Origin: Pectobacterium brasiliense
GTDB taxonomy: Bacteria > Pseudomonadota > Gammaproteobacteria > Enterobacterales > Enterobacteriaceae
NCBI RefSeq assembly: GCF_016950255.1
Contig: NZ_JACGFN010000003.1
Coordinates: 1-64,000, forward strand
Direction: 5' to 3'
DNA length: 64,000 bases
Position 1 is the first letter of the stretch. Every line of letters begins with the position of its first letter. Under the pieces are notes generated by a model that was given only the letters and a program-made list of their open reading frames with translations, did not search any database and had not been told where the DNA came from. Below are positions 1 through 11,402 of the stretch, in pieces. The translations under genes were made by a program, and so were the position numbers.

Positions 1-1072
<1,072 letters not shown>

Positions 1073-1145
1073 CCAAGAAGATGTGCGTTGAGTGAAGTGC
1101 TCACACAGATTGTCTGATGAAAATAACGAGCAGAAATACCTTAAT

Positions 1146-1222
<77 letters not shown>

Positions 1223-1264
1223 ACTCTTCCGTGAGTGGTATCTAAGGTATCTGTAAGCAACGAT

Positions 1265-1339
1265 GGGGTATAGCTCAGCTGGGAGAGCGCCTGCCTTGCA
1301 CGCAGGAGGTCTGCGGTTCGATCCCGCATAGCTCCACCA
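1265..1339 (+). tRNA. alaT: tRNA-Ala (TGC anticodon), one base short
   Basis: Spacer tRNA-Ala with anticodon TGC and encoded CCA. It is 75 nt, not the usual 76: the 5' acceptor strand reads GGGGTATAGC where enterobacterial genes read GGGGCTATAGC, so the C that pairs with G68 is absent. The 3' strand (TAGCTCC) keeps its partner. Given the damaged 16S next to it, this is probably a sequence error, not a real tRNA variant. Confidence 0.93.
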
Positions 1340-1398
1340 TCACTACTCGCTGTATAGAAAATTTCAGAGTGTACCTGTTTGGGTGCACTGCGAAGTTT

Positions 1399-1410
1399 TG
1401 CTCTTTAACA
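1399..1410 (+). promoter_or_regulatory. boxA antitermination element before 23S
   Basis: TGCTCTTTAACA matches the boxA sequence used by the Nus/SuhB rRNA antitermination complex. Its place, about 150 bases before the 23S start, is the usual one in enterobacterial rRNA spacers. Confidence 0.85.
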
Positions 1411-1555
1411 ATCTGGAACAAGCTGAAAATTGAAACATGACAGCTGAACAATTATGACCGCCTTCGGGTGTGTCGTGATGAATCAGTCTGTCAATGAGTC
1501 TCTCAAATAATCGCAGCGCGATGATGAATCAATCGAAACATCTTCGGGTTGTGAG

Positions 1556-4459
<2,904 letters not shown>

Positions 4460-4594
4460 ACAACACCGAAGGTGTTTTGTGATGAAAGACTCATATAAGA
4501 ACGATGTTCAGCTTGTTCAGAGATTGGTTCTGGTGGTTACGTGATGACAAGAGAGAGAAAGTCAGCACAGTAACGGCTGGAATGAAACAGAATT

Positions 4595-4714
4595 TGCCTG
4601 GCGGCGATAGCGCGGTGGTCCCACCTGACCCCATGCCGAACTCAGAAGTGAAACGCCGTAGCGCCGATGGTAGTGTGGGGCTTCCCCATGTGAGAGTAGG
4701 GAACTGCCAGGCAT
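4595..4714 (+). rRNA. rrf: 5S ribosomal RNA
   Basis: A 120-nt 5S gene beginning TGCCTGGCGGC and ending GCCAGGCAT, whose ends pair to form helix I. It follows 23S after a 135-nt spacer and belongs to the same transcript. Confidence 0.97.
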
Positions 4715-4764
4715 CAAATTAAGCAGTAAGCCGGAGCAATCTGGTGGTTGTAGAGAAATTCGGT

Positions 4765-4841
4765 GGAGCGGTAGTTCAGTTGGTTAGAATACCTGCCTGT
4801 CACGCAGGGGGTCGCGGGTTCGAGCCCCGTCCGTTCCGCCA
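4765..4841 (+). tRNA. aspT: tRNA-Asp (GTC anticodon)
   Basis: A 77-nt cloverleaf starting GGAGCGG with anticodon GTC and encoded CCA. It is a distal tRNA of the rRNA operon, in the same place as aspT after E. coli rrnC. Confidence 0.97.
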
Positions 4842-4851
4842 CTTATTAAAA

Positions 4852-4881
4852 ATTATGCCTGCTAATTTTAGCAGGCATAAT
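4852..4881 (+). repeat. Perfect 14-bp inverted repeat between tRNA-Asp and tRNA-Trp
   Basis: ATTATGCCTGCTAA at 4852-4865 and its exact reverse complement at 4868-4881 are separated by two bases. In the transcript it would form a strong hairpin between the two tRNAs. It has no U-run, so it is more likely a processing or spacer hairpin than a terminator. Confidence 0.8.
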
Positions 4882-4895
4882 GTTAAGCGTAATTT

Positions 4896-4971
4896 AGGGG
4901 CGTAGCTCAGTTGGTAGAGCACCGGTCTCCAAAACCGGGTGTCGCGAGTTCGAGTCTCTCCGCCCCTGCCA
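4896..4971 (+). tRNA. trpT: tRNA-Trp (CCA anticodon)
   Basis: A 76-nt tRNA starting AGGGGCG with anticodon CCA (CTCCAAA) and encoded 3' CCA. It is the last gene of the rRNA operon, as trpT is after E. coli rrnC, and is followed at once by a strong terminator. Confidence 0.97.
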
Positions 4972-4974
4972 AAT

Positions 4975-5008
4975 AAAACCCTTCACGTTATCGTGAAGGG
5001 TTTTTTTT
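4975..5008 (+). terminator. Rho-independent terminator of the rRNA/tRNA operon
   Basis: AAAACCCTTCACG (4975-4987), loop TTAT, then CGTGAAGGGTTTT and four more T. A long perfect stem followed by a T-run, directly after tRNA-Trp. Confidence 0.93.
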
Positions 5009-5410
5009 GATCTGTACTTTATGCTCGATCCTGTCTCGTATCCTTCTTTCCAATTTCTTCGTTATTTCTCCCCTCTGGATGTCTAATTAATCTAACGTTT
5101 TGTTATTTAATAGATAAAATTCGCTAATGTGCTGTTGATAGATCGTGCTGATTTAGCTGTAAATATGCACAAAATAACCGTAATACCAGGTTGTGAACTT
5201 GCTCATTCACCTTGTTCGATATTTGAACTAAAACTATCTACAACCTGAGTGAAAGGAAGTTGTTTTTCAGAACGATCCTTCAGGTTGCATTCACTTGTTA
5301 GTGATACCTGCCAACATCACATCGGTAGCGCTACAGCAGAAATTCGTAGCGCTATGCTGTACCTGAAATCTGACTAAGTAGCTGTAAGACTACACAGAAG
5401 GAGTTTAAGT
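5009..5410 (+). promoter_or_regulatory. Upstream region of the ytfQ operon with paired TAGCGCTA palindromes and a CRP-like site
   Basis: No gene is seen in these 400 bases. The palindrome TAGCGCTA occurs twice, at 5326-5333 (within GTAGCGCTAC) and 5347-5354, with centres 21 bp apart, two helical turns, which suits a dimeric LacI/GalR-type repressor. TGTGA-N6-TCATT at 5192-5207 resembles a CRP half-consensus. CAGGTTGT (5187-5194) recurs inverted at 5240-5247 and as CAGGTTG at 5281-5287. Binding proteins are inferred only. Confidence 0.5.
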
Positions 5411-6367
5411 ATGTACAGACGTTTACTGGTAGCTGTTGCTGTAAGCACTGCGTTATGTGGTGCCGTACAGGCAAAACCCTTAACGGTTGGGTTTTCCCAG
5501 ATTGGTTCAGAATCAGGATGGCGCTCTGCGGAAACTAAGGTGTCAAAGCAGGAAGCCGAGAAGCGTGGGATAACGTTAAAAATAGCGGATGCTCAGCAGA
5601 AGCAGGAGAATCAGATTAAGGCTGTGCGGTCGTTCATCGCTCAGGGCGTAGATGCCATATTTATTGCTCCAGTTGTCGCGACAGGTTGGGCACCAGTCTT
5701 ACAGGAAGCTAAAGAAGCAAAAATTCCAGTGTTCCTGCTTGATAGAACGATTGAGGTAAGCGATCCATCGTTGTACACCGCTGCTATCGCCTCTGATAGC
5801 GTCTATGAAGGAAAAGTGGCAGGGGAGTGGCTTGTGAAAGAAGCCGCTGGCAAACCTTGTAATGTTGTTGAGCTGCAGGGAACGGTTGGGGCTAGCGTTG
5901 CGATAAATCGTAAGAAAGGGTTTGCTGACGGTATCGCTTCAGATCCACAGATAAAAATTATTCGCTCACAGTCGGGAGACTTTACTCGTAGCAAGGGTAA
6001 AGAGGTCATGGAAAGCTTTATTAAAGCTGAGCAGAACGGAAAAAATATCTGTGCGGTTTATGCACATAATGATGACATGGCAATAGGCGCTATTCAGGCA
6101 ATTAAAGAAGCTGGTTTGAAACCTGGTTCACAAATAAAAGTTGTCTCCATTGATGGTGTCCCTGATATTTTCAAAGCTATGATGAATGGCGAAGCTAATG
6201 CCACCGTTGAATTAACACCTAATATGGCTGGGCCGGCTTTTGATGCTTTATTAGCGATGAAGAAGGACGGGAAACAGCCTGAAAAATTCATTCAAACTGA
6301 ATCACGTTTATTACTGCCTGACACGGCAAAACAGGAATATGAAACCAAGAAAGACCTTGGTTATTGA
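5411..6367 (+). CDS. ytfQ: Galactofuranose ABC transporter, periplasmic binding protein
   Basis: Periplasmic sugar-binding protein of the ribose/galactose-binding family (PBP1 fold), which in E. coli binds galactofuranose and galactopyranose and hands it to YtfR-YtfT-YjfF. The 318-residue product equals the E. coli YtfQ length. It opens with a signal peptide (MYRRLLVAVAV...AVQA, cleavage near residue 21), followed by the mature start KPLTVGFSQIGSESGWR. HNDDMAIGAIQAIKEAG and VVSIDGVPDIFKAMMNGE are the usual family segments. The start has the ribosome-binding sequence AGAAGGAG at 5396-5403. It is first in the operon, separated from ytfR by a 190-base gap that contains an inverted repeat, so the binding protein may be made in excess. 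The exact sugar in this host is inferred. Confidence 0.93.
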   Translation: MYRRLLVAVAVSTALCGAVQAKPLTVGFSQIGSESGWRSAETKVSKQEAEKRGITLKIADAQQKQENQIKAVRSFIAQGVDAIFIAPVVATGWAPVLQEAKEAKIPVFLLDRTIEVSDPSLYTAAIASDSVYEGKVAGEWLVKEAAGKPCNVVELQGTVGASVAINRKKGFADGIASDPQIKIIRSQSGDFTRSKGKEVMESFIKAEQNGKNICAVYAHNDDMAIGAIQAIKEAGLKPGSQIKVVSIDGVPDIFKAMMNGEANATVELTPNMAGPAFDALLAMKKDGKQPEKFIQTESRLLLPDTAKQEYETKKDLGY

Positions 6368-6435
6368 GATTTATATTGTGGATTTATCATTGATATAAAT
6401 TTTTCTAAATACCTGGCAGAAATATGAATATGGGA

Positions 6436-6499
6436 AAGTAGGCTTGCTATGTTTTCTGCACCGTTTAATCACGGGACAGTGAATATTGTCAGCCTACTT
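6436..6499 (+). repeat. 9-bp inverted repeat in the ytfQ-ytfR gap
   Basis: AAGTAGGCT at 6436-6444 is exactly complementary to AGCCTACTT at 6491-6499, with 46 bases between. A transcript hairpin here could protect ytfQ mRNA or reduce read-through into ytfR. There is no T-run to make it a classical terminator. Confidence 0.5.
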
Positions 6500-6557
6500 A
6501 CCATAATATTGCTCAGGTGTGATGTAGCCTTGTTAAGTTGTCGCATAGGTGATGCTG

Positions 6558-8078
6558 ATGGAAACGACACGGTTGTTAGATATTCGGGGCATGAGCGTTG
6601 AGTTTCCGGGGGTAAAAGCACTAGATCAAGTGGACTTCACGCTTAATCGCGGCGAAATAGTGGCGCTACTAGGAGAGAATGGTGCAGGGAAGTCAACGTT
6701 AATTAAGGCGTTGACTGGCGTTTACCATCGCTCAACGGGGGAAATTATCCTCGATGGTATGGCGATTAATCCTGTCAATACGGCTCATGCTCAGTCATTG
6801 GGTATTGGCACGGTCTATCAAGAAGTCAATCTATTACCGAATCTGTCCGTTGCGGCAAATCTATTTATTGGCCGTGAGCCCACACGCTGGGGCATCGTGG
6901 ATCAACATAAAATCCTGCACCAGGCCGAAGCACTTTTATTGAATTATGGACTGATGATCGATGTTAGCCATCCTCTTGGTAATTACTCCATCGCAGTGCA
7001 GCAAATTGTAGCTATCGCCAGAGCTATCGATCTTTCCGCTAAAGTTCTAATTCTTGATGAACCGACTGCAAGCCTTGATGCAAAAGAAGTCGATATGCTA
7101 CTGGATATATTGCGGAAGTTGCGCGACCGCGGAATCGGTATGGTATTTGTGACGCACTTTCTGGATCAGGTTTATCGCATTAGTGACAGAATTACCGTTT
7201 TGCGTAATGGAAGATTAGTGGGGGCATTGCCTGCCGCAGAATTACCACGTATTGAATTAGTCCAAATGATGTTGGGGCACAGTTTTGATGAAACGTTATT
7301 GAAGCGTGGCGAACATAGTGACGTCTCAGGTGAGCCCATCGTGCAGTTTAAACACTATGGTCGACGTGGCTCGATTAATGACTTCGAGCTTTCCGTGCGC
7401 CCGGGAGAAATTGTTGGCCTCGCTGGTCTGCTGGGGTCCGGCCGGACAGAAACCGCGCAGCTGATATTTGGTATTAACGTGCCTGATGCCGGTGAAGCCA
7501 GAGTTGATGGCAAACAAGTTAGCATTCGCACACCGCGTGCAGCAGGAAAGCTCGGTTTTGGCTATTGCCCTGAGGATCGCAAGACTGACGGCATTGTCGG
7601 TGCGGCAACGGTACGCGAGAACATCATTCTGGCACTTCAGGCGCAACGTGGCTGGCTGAAACCCATTTCCTTACGTGAGCAAACCCGTATCGCTGAAAAA
7701 TTTATCAGCCTATTAGGGATTCGTACGCCCAGTCCAGAGCAGGAAATTCAGTATCTATCGGGTGGGAATCAGCAAAAAGTCCTGCTATCGCGCTGGTTGG
7801 CAACAGAACCGCGCTTCTTGATTCTGGATGAGCCAACGCGAGGAATCGATGTCGGCGCGCATGCTGAGATCATTCGCTTGATCGAAAAATTGTGTGAGCA
7901 GGGGATGGCGTTACTCGTGATCTCTTCTGAATTGGAAGAACTGACCGGTTATGCGGATCGCATCATTGTGCTGCGCGACAGGCAGCACGTTGCGCATCTT
8001 GAACATAATGAGATCTCGGTTGCCGCAGTGATGCAGGCAATCGCAGTACAAACGGGAGCAGCTGATGACAGACAATAA
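6558..8078 (+). CDS. ytfR: Galactofuranose ABC transporter, ATPase with two nucleotide-binding domains
   Basis: Cytoplasmic ATPase that powers sugar import through YtfT-YjfF. Two ABC domains are fused, as usual for ribose/xylose-type importers. The first has Walker A GENGAGKS at residues 39-46 and LILDEPTASLD; the second has a degenerate Walker A (GLLGSGRTE), an intact signature LSGGNQQK and LILDEPTRGID. This unequal pair is typical of the family. I place the start at ATG 6558 (METTRLLD), six bases after TAGGTG; an in-frame GTG at 6549 and ATG at 6552 are possible. At 506 residues it is close to E. coli YtfR (500). Its end overlaps ytfT by 14 bases, so the two are translationally coupled. Confidence 0.92.
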   Translation: METTRLLDIRGMSVEFPGVKALDQVDFTLNRGEIVALLGENGAGKSTLIKALTGVYHRSTGEIILDGMAINPVNTAHAQSLGIGTVYQEVNLLPNLSVAANLFIGREPTRWGIVDQHKILHQAEALLLNYGLMIDVSHPLGNYSIAVQQIVAIARAIDLSAKVLILDEPTASLDAKEVDMLLDILRKLRDRGIGMVFVTHFLDQVYRISDRITVLRNGRLVGALPAAELPRIELVQMMLGHSFDETLLKRGEHSDVSGEPIVQFKHYGRRGSINDFELSVRPGEIVGLAGLLGSGRTETAQLIFGINVPDAGEARVDGKQVSIRTPRAAGKLGFGYCPEDRKTDGIVGAATVRENIILALQAQRGWLKPISLREQTRIAEKFISLLGIRTPSPEQEIQYLSGGNQQKVLLSRWLATEPRFLILDEPTRGIDVGAHAEIIRLIEKLCEQGMALLVISSELEELTGYADRIIVLRDRQHVAHLEHNEISVAAVMQAIAVQTGAADDRQ

Positions 8079-9075
8079 CGTCAAACCTGCCAAAAAAGTC
8101 CGCTTAACGTTCACCAAAGGGGTGCCACAGCTTCTGGCGCTCGTTGCCATCTTGCTGATTGATAGCATGGTCGCGCCCAACTTCTTCTCCCTCCACATTC
8201 AGGATGGGCGCTTGTTCGGTAGCCTTATCGACATCCTTAACCGCGGTGCGCCCGTTGCGCTGCTGGCATTAGGTATGACGTTAGTGATTGCCACTGGCGG
8301 AATCGATTTATCGGTTGGTGCGGTAATGGCGATTGCAGGCGCGACGGCCGCAACGCTTACTGCTGCTGGTCATCCGCTTCCTTCTGTACTGCTGGTTGCG
8401 CTATTGGTTGGTGCGTTGTGTGGGCTATGGAACGGTTTTCTGGTTGCGGTGTTACAGATTCAGCCGATTGTGGCGACCTTAATGCTGATGGTTGCCGGGC
8501 GAGGTATTGCTCAGCTGATTACCGAAGGTCAAATTATCACGTTTGATAACGCCGGGTTGGCTAAGCTGGGCAGCGGAACCCTGTTCTATCTACCCATGCC
8601 AGTGATTATTGCCTGCGTGATGCTGTTGGCGTTGTGGATTTTGACGCGTAAAACGGCACTTGGGTTATTTATCGAATCTGTTGGTATTAATTTGCGATCG
8701 GCTCGCAACGCTGGCGTGAGTACGAAGCTGGTATTGGTCGCAGCTTATGTCATATGCGGCGTGTGTGCGGCCGTAGCGGGCGTTATCGTGACGGCAGATA
8801 TCCGCGGGGCGGATGCGAACAACGCGGGCCTCTGGTTAGAATTAGACGCGATTCTGGCTGTGGTGATCGGTGGCGGTTCGCTACTTGGGGGGCGTTTTAA
8901 TTTGCTGCTCTCTGTCGTAGGTGCCTTGATTATTCAGAGTATGAATACTGGCATCCTGCTGTCTGGCTATCGGCCGGAATTCAACCTGGTTCTGAAGGCT
9001 CTCGTCGTTCTGCTGGTTTTGGTTATGCAATCTCCACGTATTTCGTTGCACCACCTGTTCAGGAGGAAAACATAA
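8065..9075 (+). CDS. ytfT: Galactofuranose ABC transporter permease
   Basis: Inner-membrane permease of the RbsC/BPD_transp_2 family, 336 residues with eight to ten hydrophobic segments. The motif LALGMTLVIATGGIDLSVGAVMAIAG is the hallmark of monosaccharide ABC permeases, and LDAILAVVIGGGSLLGG is the conserved EAA-like loop that meets the ATPase. The start has GGGAG six bases upstream, inside the end of ytfR. Its stop codon shares a base with the yjfF start. Confidence 0.92.
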   Translation: MTDNNVKPAKKVRLTFTKGVPQLLALVAILLIDSMVAPNFFSLHIQDGRLFGSLIDILNRGAPVALLALGMTLVIATGGIDLSVGAVMAIAGATAATLTAAGHPLPSVLLVALLVGALCGLWNGFLVAVLQIQPIVATLMLMVAGRGIAQLITEGQIITFDNAGLAKLGSGTLFYLPMPVIIACVMLLALWILTRKTALGLFIESVGINLRSARNAGVSTKLVLVAAYVICGVCAAVAGVIVTADIRGADANNAGLWLELDAILAVVIGGGSLLGGRFNLLLSVVGALIIQSMNTGILLSGYRPEFNLVLKALVVLLVLVMQSPRISLHHLFRRKT

Positions 9076-10037
9076 TGTTGAAACGCCACTTCCCCCTGTT
9101 GATGACGATTCTGGTCTTTATTGCTGGCTATTTATTCTGTCTCAGCCAGTTTCCCGGCTTTGCGTCGACGCGAGTTTTCTTTGATTTACTGACGGATAAC
9201 GCCTTTCTGGGGATCGTGGCAGTTGGGATGACGTTTGTCATTCTGTCTGGCGGGATCGATCTCTCCGTAGGGTCAGTCATTGCATTTACTGGTGTGTTAC
9301 TGGCCAAATTGATAGGTACGTATGGCATTGATCCTTTCTTTGCATTCGCAATAGCGCTGGTGATGGGTGTCATGTTTGGCGGGTTGATGGGGTGGATTAT
9401 CGACACGCTCAAATTGCCAGCCTTTATTATCACACTGGCGGGTATGTTCTTTGTCCGAGGAATGAGCTTTATCGTCTCACAGGAGTCGATTCCAATCGAT
9501 CACCCGGTCTATAGCCAACTGGCGGGTTTAGCATGGCGCATGCCGGATGGAGGACGATTTACCTTTCTGGCGCTGGTTATGTTGATTGTGGTACTGATGG
9601 GGATCGTGATGGCGCACCGTACCCGTTTCGGTAACCGTGTTTATGCGATTGGGGGTAGCAGCTATTCAGCGGAACTGATGGGGGTGCCCGTCAGGCGGAC
9701 GACGATTCATATCTACATGCTTTCCAGTACGTTAGCGGTGCTATCAGGTATTGTTTTCTCTCTCTACACCTCAGCGGGTTATGCCTTGGCAGCAAGCGGT
9801 GTGGAATTGGACGCCATCGCTGCCGTTGTCATCGGCGGTACGCTACTGACCGGTGGTGTCGGAACCGTATTGGGCACCCTGTTTGGCGTACTGATTCAGG
9901 GTCTGATTCAAACGTATATCACGTTTGATGGTACCTTGAGCTCATGGTGGACAAAAATCGTCATTGGCTTCCTGCTGTTTGCTTTCATTGGGTTACAGAA
10001 GGCGTTAAGCACATTCTGGTCAGCCAGACGTGCTTAA
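9075..10037 (+). CDS. yjfF: Galactofuranose ABC transporter permease, second subunit
   Basis: Second RbsC-type permease, 320 residues, partner of YtfT in the membrane channel. It shows VAVGMTFVILSGGIDLSVGSVIAFTG and LDAIAAVVIGGTLLTGGVGTV. The ribosome-binding site AGGAGG at 9061-9066 is strong and lies inside the last codons of ytfT; ATG at 9075 overlaps the ytfT stop by one base. It is the last gene of the ytfQRT-yjfF operon; hdfR converges on it 21 bases downstream. Confidence 0.92.
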   Translation: MLKRHFPLLMTILVFIAGYLFCLSQFPGFASTRVFFDLLTDNAFLGIVAVGMTFVILSGGIDLSVGSVIAFTGVLLAKLIGTYGIDPFFAFAIALVMGVMFGGLMGWIIDTLKLPAFIITLAGMFFVRGMSFIVSQESIPIDHPVYSQLAGLAWRMPDGGRFTFLALVMLIVVLMGIVMAHRTRFGNRVYAIGGSSYSAELMGVPVRRTTIHIYMLSSTLAVLSGIVFSLYTSAGYALAASGVELDAIAAVVIGGTLLTGGVGTVLGTLFGVLIQGLIQTYITFDGTLSSWWTKIVIGFLLFAFIGLQKALSTFWSARRA

Positions 10038-10058
10038 GTGGGTTGTGAGCAAAATAGT

Positions 10059-10886
10059 TCATGGACTAATCACAATAGGCGTTTTCAGCAACTGACGAAT
10101 CATCGTCTGCTGATCGCTGTTTTGTAACCAAACGGCGTAAAACGGGCGTACAACGGGCTGACTGTCGCCGACTATCCGCAGATTGGAATAGGTTTGTAAC
10201 CAATGGCTGGGTAAAAACGCGCAGCCGCCGGTTGTTTCAAGCAGTTGGCGGGTCAGTTGGGCCGATGTTGTTGTCAAAACGGGAAGCTGATCGCTGGCTA
10301 GTAGGCGATGTTCCTGCTGATGAAAATCTGCGCCCCACTCCAATTTTATATAGGGCAATTCCTGTCCGGGTGGGTGCGCTTCTGCTGCAAACAGTGAAAG
10401 GGAGAAGTTGCCCAGCAACTGGCTCGCCAATTCTTCCATTTTTGGCTGTTCGGTCGTAATCAACAGATCCAACTGACGCTCATGGAGTTGTTTTACCAGC
10501 GAGTGACGTAAGGCAATGCGCGCTTCTAGCTGGAGCAGCGGGCGCTGTTGATACAGTGATTGTAGCCAGGGAGTCAGATATGCCTCCCAGAGTGACGCCG
10601 TTGCTCCTACCGAAAGCAGGCTGTGTTGCTGCGAGCGTGCGACTTCTTTCTTGGCGATCTGCCAGGTACCGATAAGGCTTTCCGCATAGGGCAGAAGCCG
10701 TTCGCCGGCGGGCGTCAAACGTATGTTGTTCCGATGGCGGGTGAACAGGTTGGCACCAAGCTGCGTCTCTAACTGGCGAATCCGAAAACTCACCGCTGAC
10801 TGCGTGAGATACAGGGATTCGGCGGCACGGCCAAAGTGTCTTGTCCTGCTGACTTCCAGAAAGGTTTTTAGTAATTCGGTATCCAC
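10059..10886 (-). CDS. hdfR: LysR-type regulator HdfR
   Basis: LysR family DNA-binding regulator, known in E. coli as a repressor of the flagellar master operon flhDC. The N-terminal winged helix reads [39 protein letters not shown], almost identical to E. coli HdfR; the rest is a LysR substrate-binding domain. I choose GTG at 10886 as the start (VDTELLK, 275 residues): GGAG lies six bases upstream and E. coli HdfR begins at the same residue. ATG at 10892 sits too close to GGAG, and the frame is open further up to 10946. It is divergent from maoP, as in E. coli. If motility control is conserved, it would matter for a plant pathogen. Confidence 0.93.
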   Translation of the reverse strand: MDTELLKTFLEVSRTRHFGRAAESLYLTQSAVSFRIRQLETQLGANLFTRHRNNIRLTPAGERLLPYAESLIGTWQIAKKEVARSQQHSLLSVGATASLWEAYLTPWLQSLYQQRPLLQLEARIALRHSLVKQLHERQLDLLITTEQPKMEELASQLLGNFSLSLFAAEAHPPGQELPYIKLEWGADFHQQEHRLLASDQLPVLTTTSAQLTRQLLETTGGCAFLPSHWLQTYSNLRIVGDSQPVVRPFYAVWLQNSDQQTMIRQLLKTPIVISP

Positions 10887-11006
10887 GCCCATCTCCAAAA
10901 AAATTTTGTCGTAATGATTTAAATGTTTTGTTTTACACAATGTCAAGCCTATCTAATACTCCGCGCCATAAACAACACGACCATAGAAGAATTAGGAGCG
11001 TGTAAG
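10887..11006. promoter_or_regulatory. hdfR-maoP divergent intergenic region, expected site of maoS
   Basis: A 120-bp AT-rich gap between divergent hdfR and maoP. In E. coli the Ori macrodomain determinant maoS lies in the same gap and works with MaoP. I cannot identify the maoS bases from memory, so this call rests on synteny. It must also hold promoters for both genes. Confidence 0.4.
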
Positions 11007-11345
11007 ATGGCAGAAAGCTTCTCTACCACTAATCGTTTTTTTGATAACAAGTTCTACCCGCGTGGTTTTTCCCGACATGGCGACTTTACGATTAAAGAAG
11101 CACAATTGTTGGAACGCCACGGTTACGCGTTTAACGAGCTGGATTTGGGTAAACGTGAGCCAGTGACGGAGGAAGAGACATCGTTTGTTGCAATGTGTCG
11201 CGGCGAACGTAAAGCGGAAACGGAACTGGAAAAAATCTGGTCCAAATATCTGGATCGTATTCGTCGTCCTAAACGCTTCCATACGTTGTCTGGTGGTAAG
11301 CCGCAGATGGATGCAGTGGAAGAATACACTGAAAGCGATGATTAA
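11007..11345 (+). CDS. maoP: Ori macrodomain organisation protein MaoP (YifE family)
   Basis: A small cytoplasmic protein of the DUF413 family, 112 residues, with the family core [49 protein letters not shown] and the C-terminal [14 protein letters not shown]. In E. coli MaoP acts with the nearby maoS site to keep the origin region in the Ori macrodomain. ATG at 11007 (MAESFSTTN) is preceded by TAGGAG at 10993-10998 and matches the E. coli start; the frame is open further upstream without support. Confidence 0.93.
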   Translation: MAESFSTTNRFFDNKFYPRGFSRHGDFTIKEAQLLERHGYAFNELDLGKREPVTEEETSFVAMCRGERKAETELEKIWSKYLDRIRRPKRFHTLSGGKPQMDAVEEYTESDD

Positions 11346-11350
11346 TTAAG

Positions 11351-11377
11351 AATGGGGCTAACGCCCCATTTCCTTTT
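11351..11377. terminator. Terminator between convergent maoP and yifB
   Basis: AATGGGGC (11351-11358), loop TAAC, GCCCCATT (11363-11370), then TCCTTTT. It follows the maoP stop directly. Confidence 0.75.
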
Positions 11378-11402
11378 GTGGCGAGCAAATATAACGCTCT
11401 CT

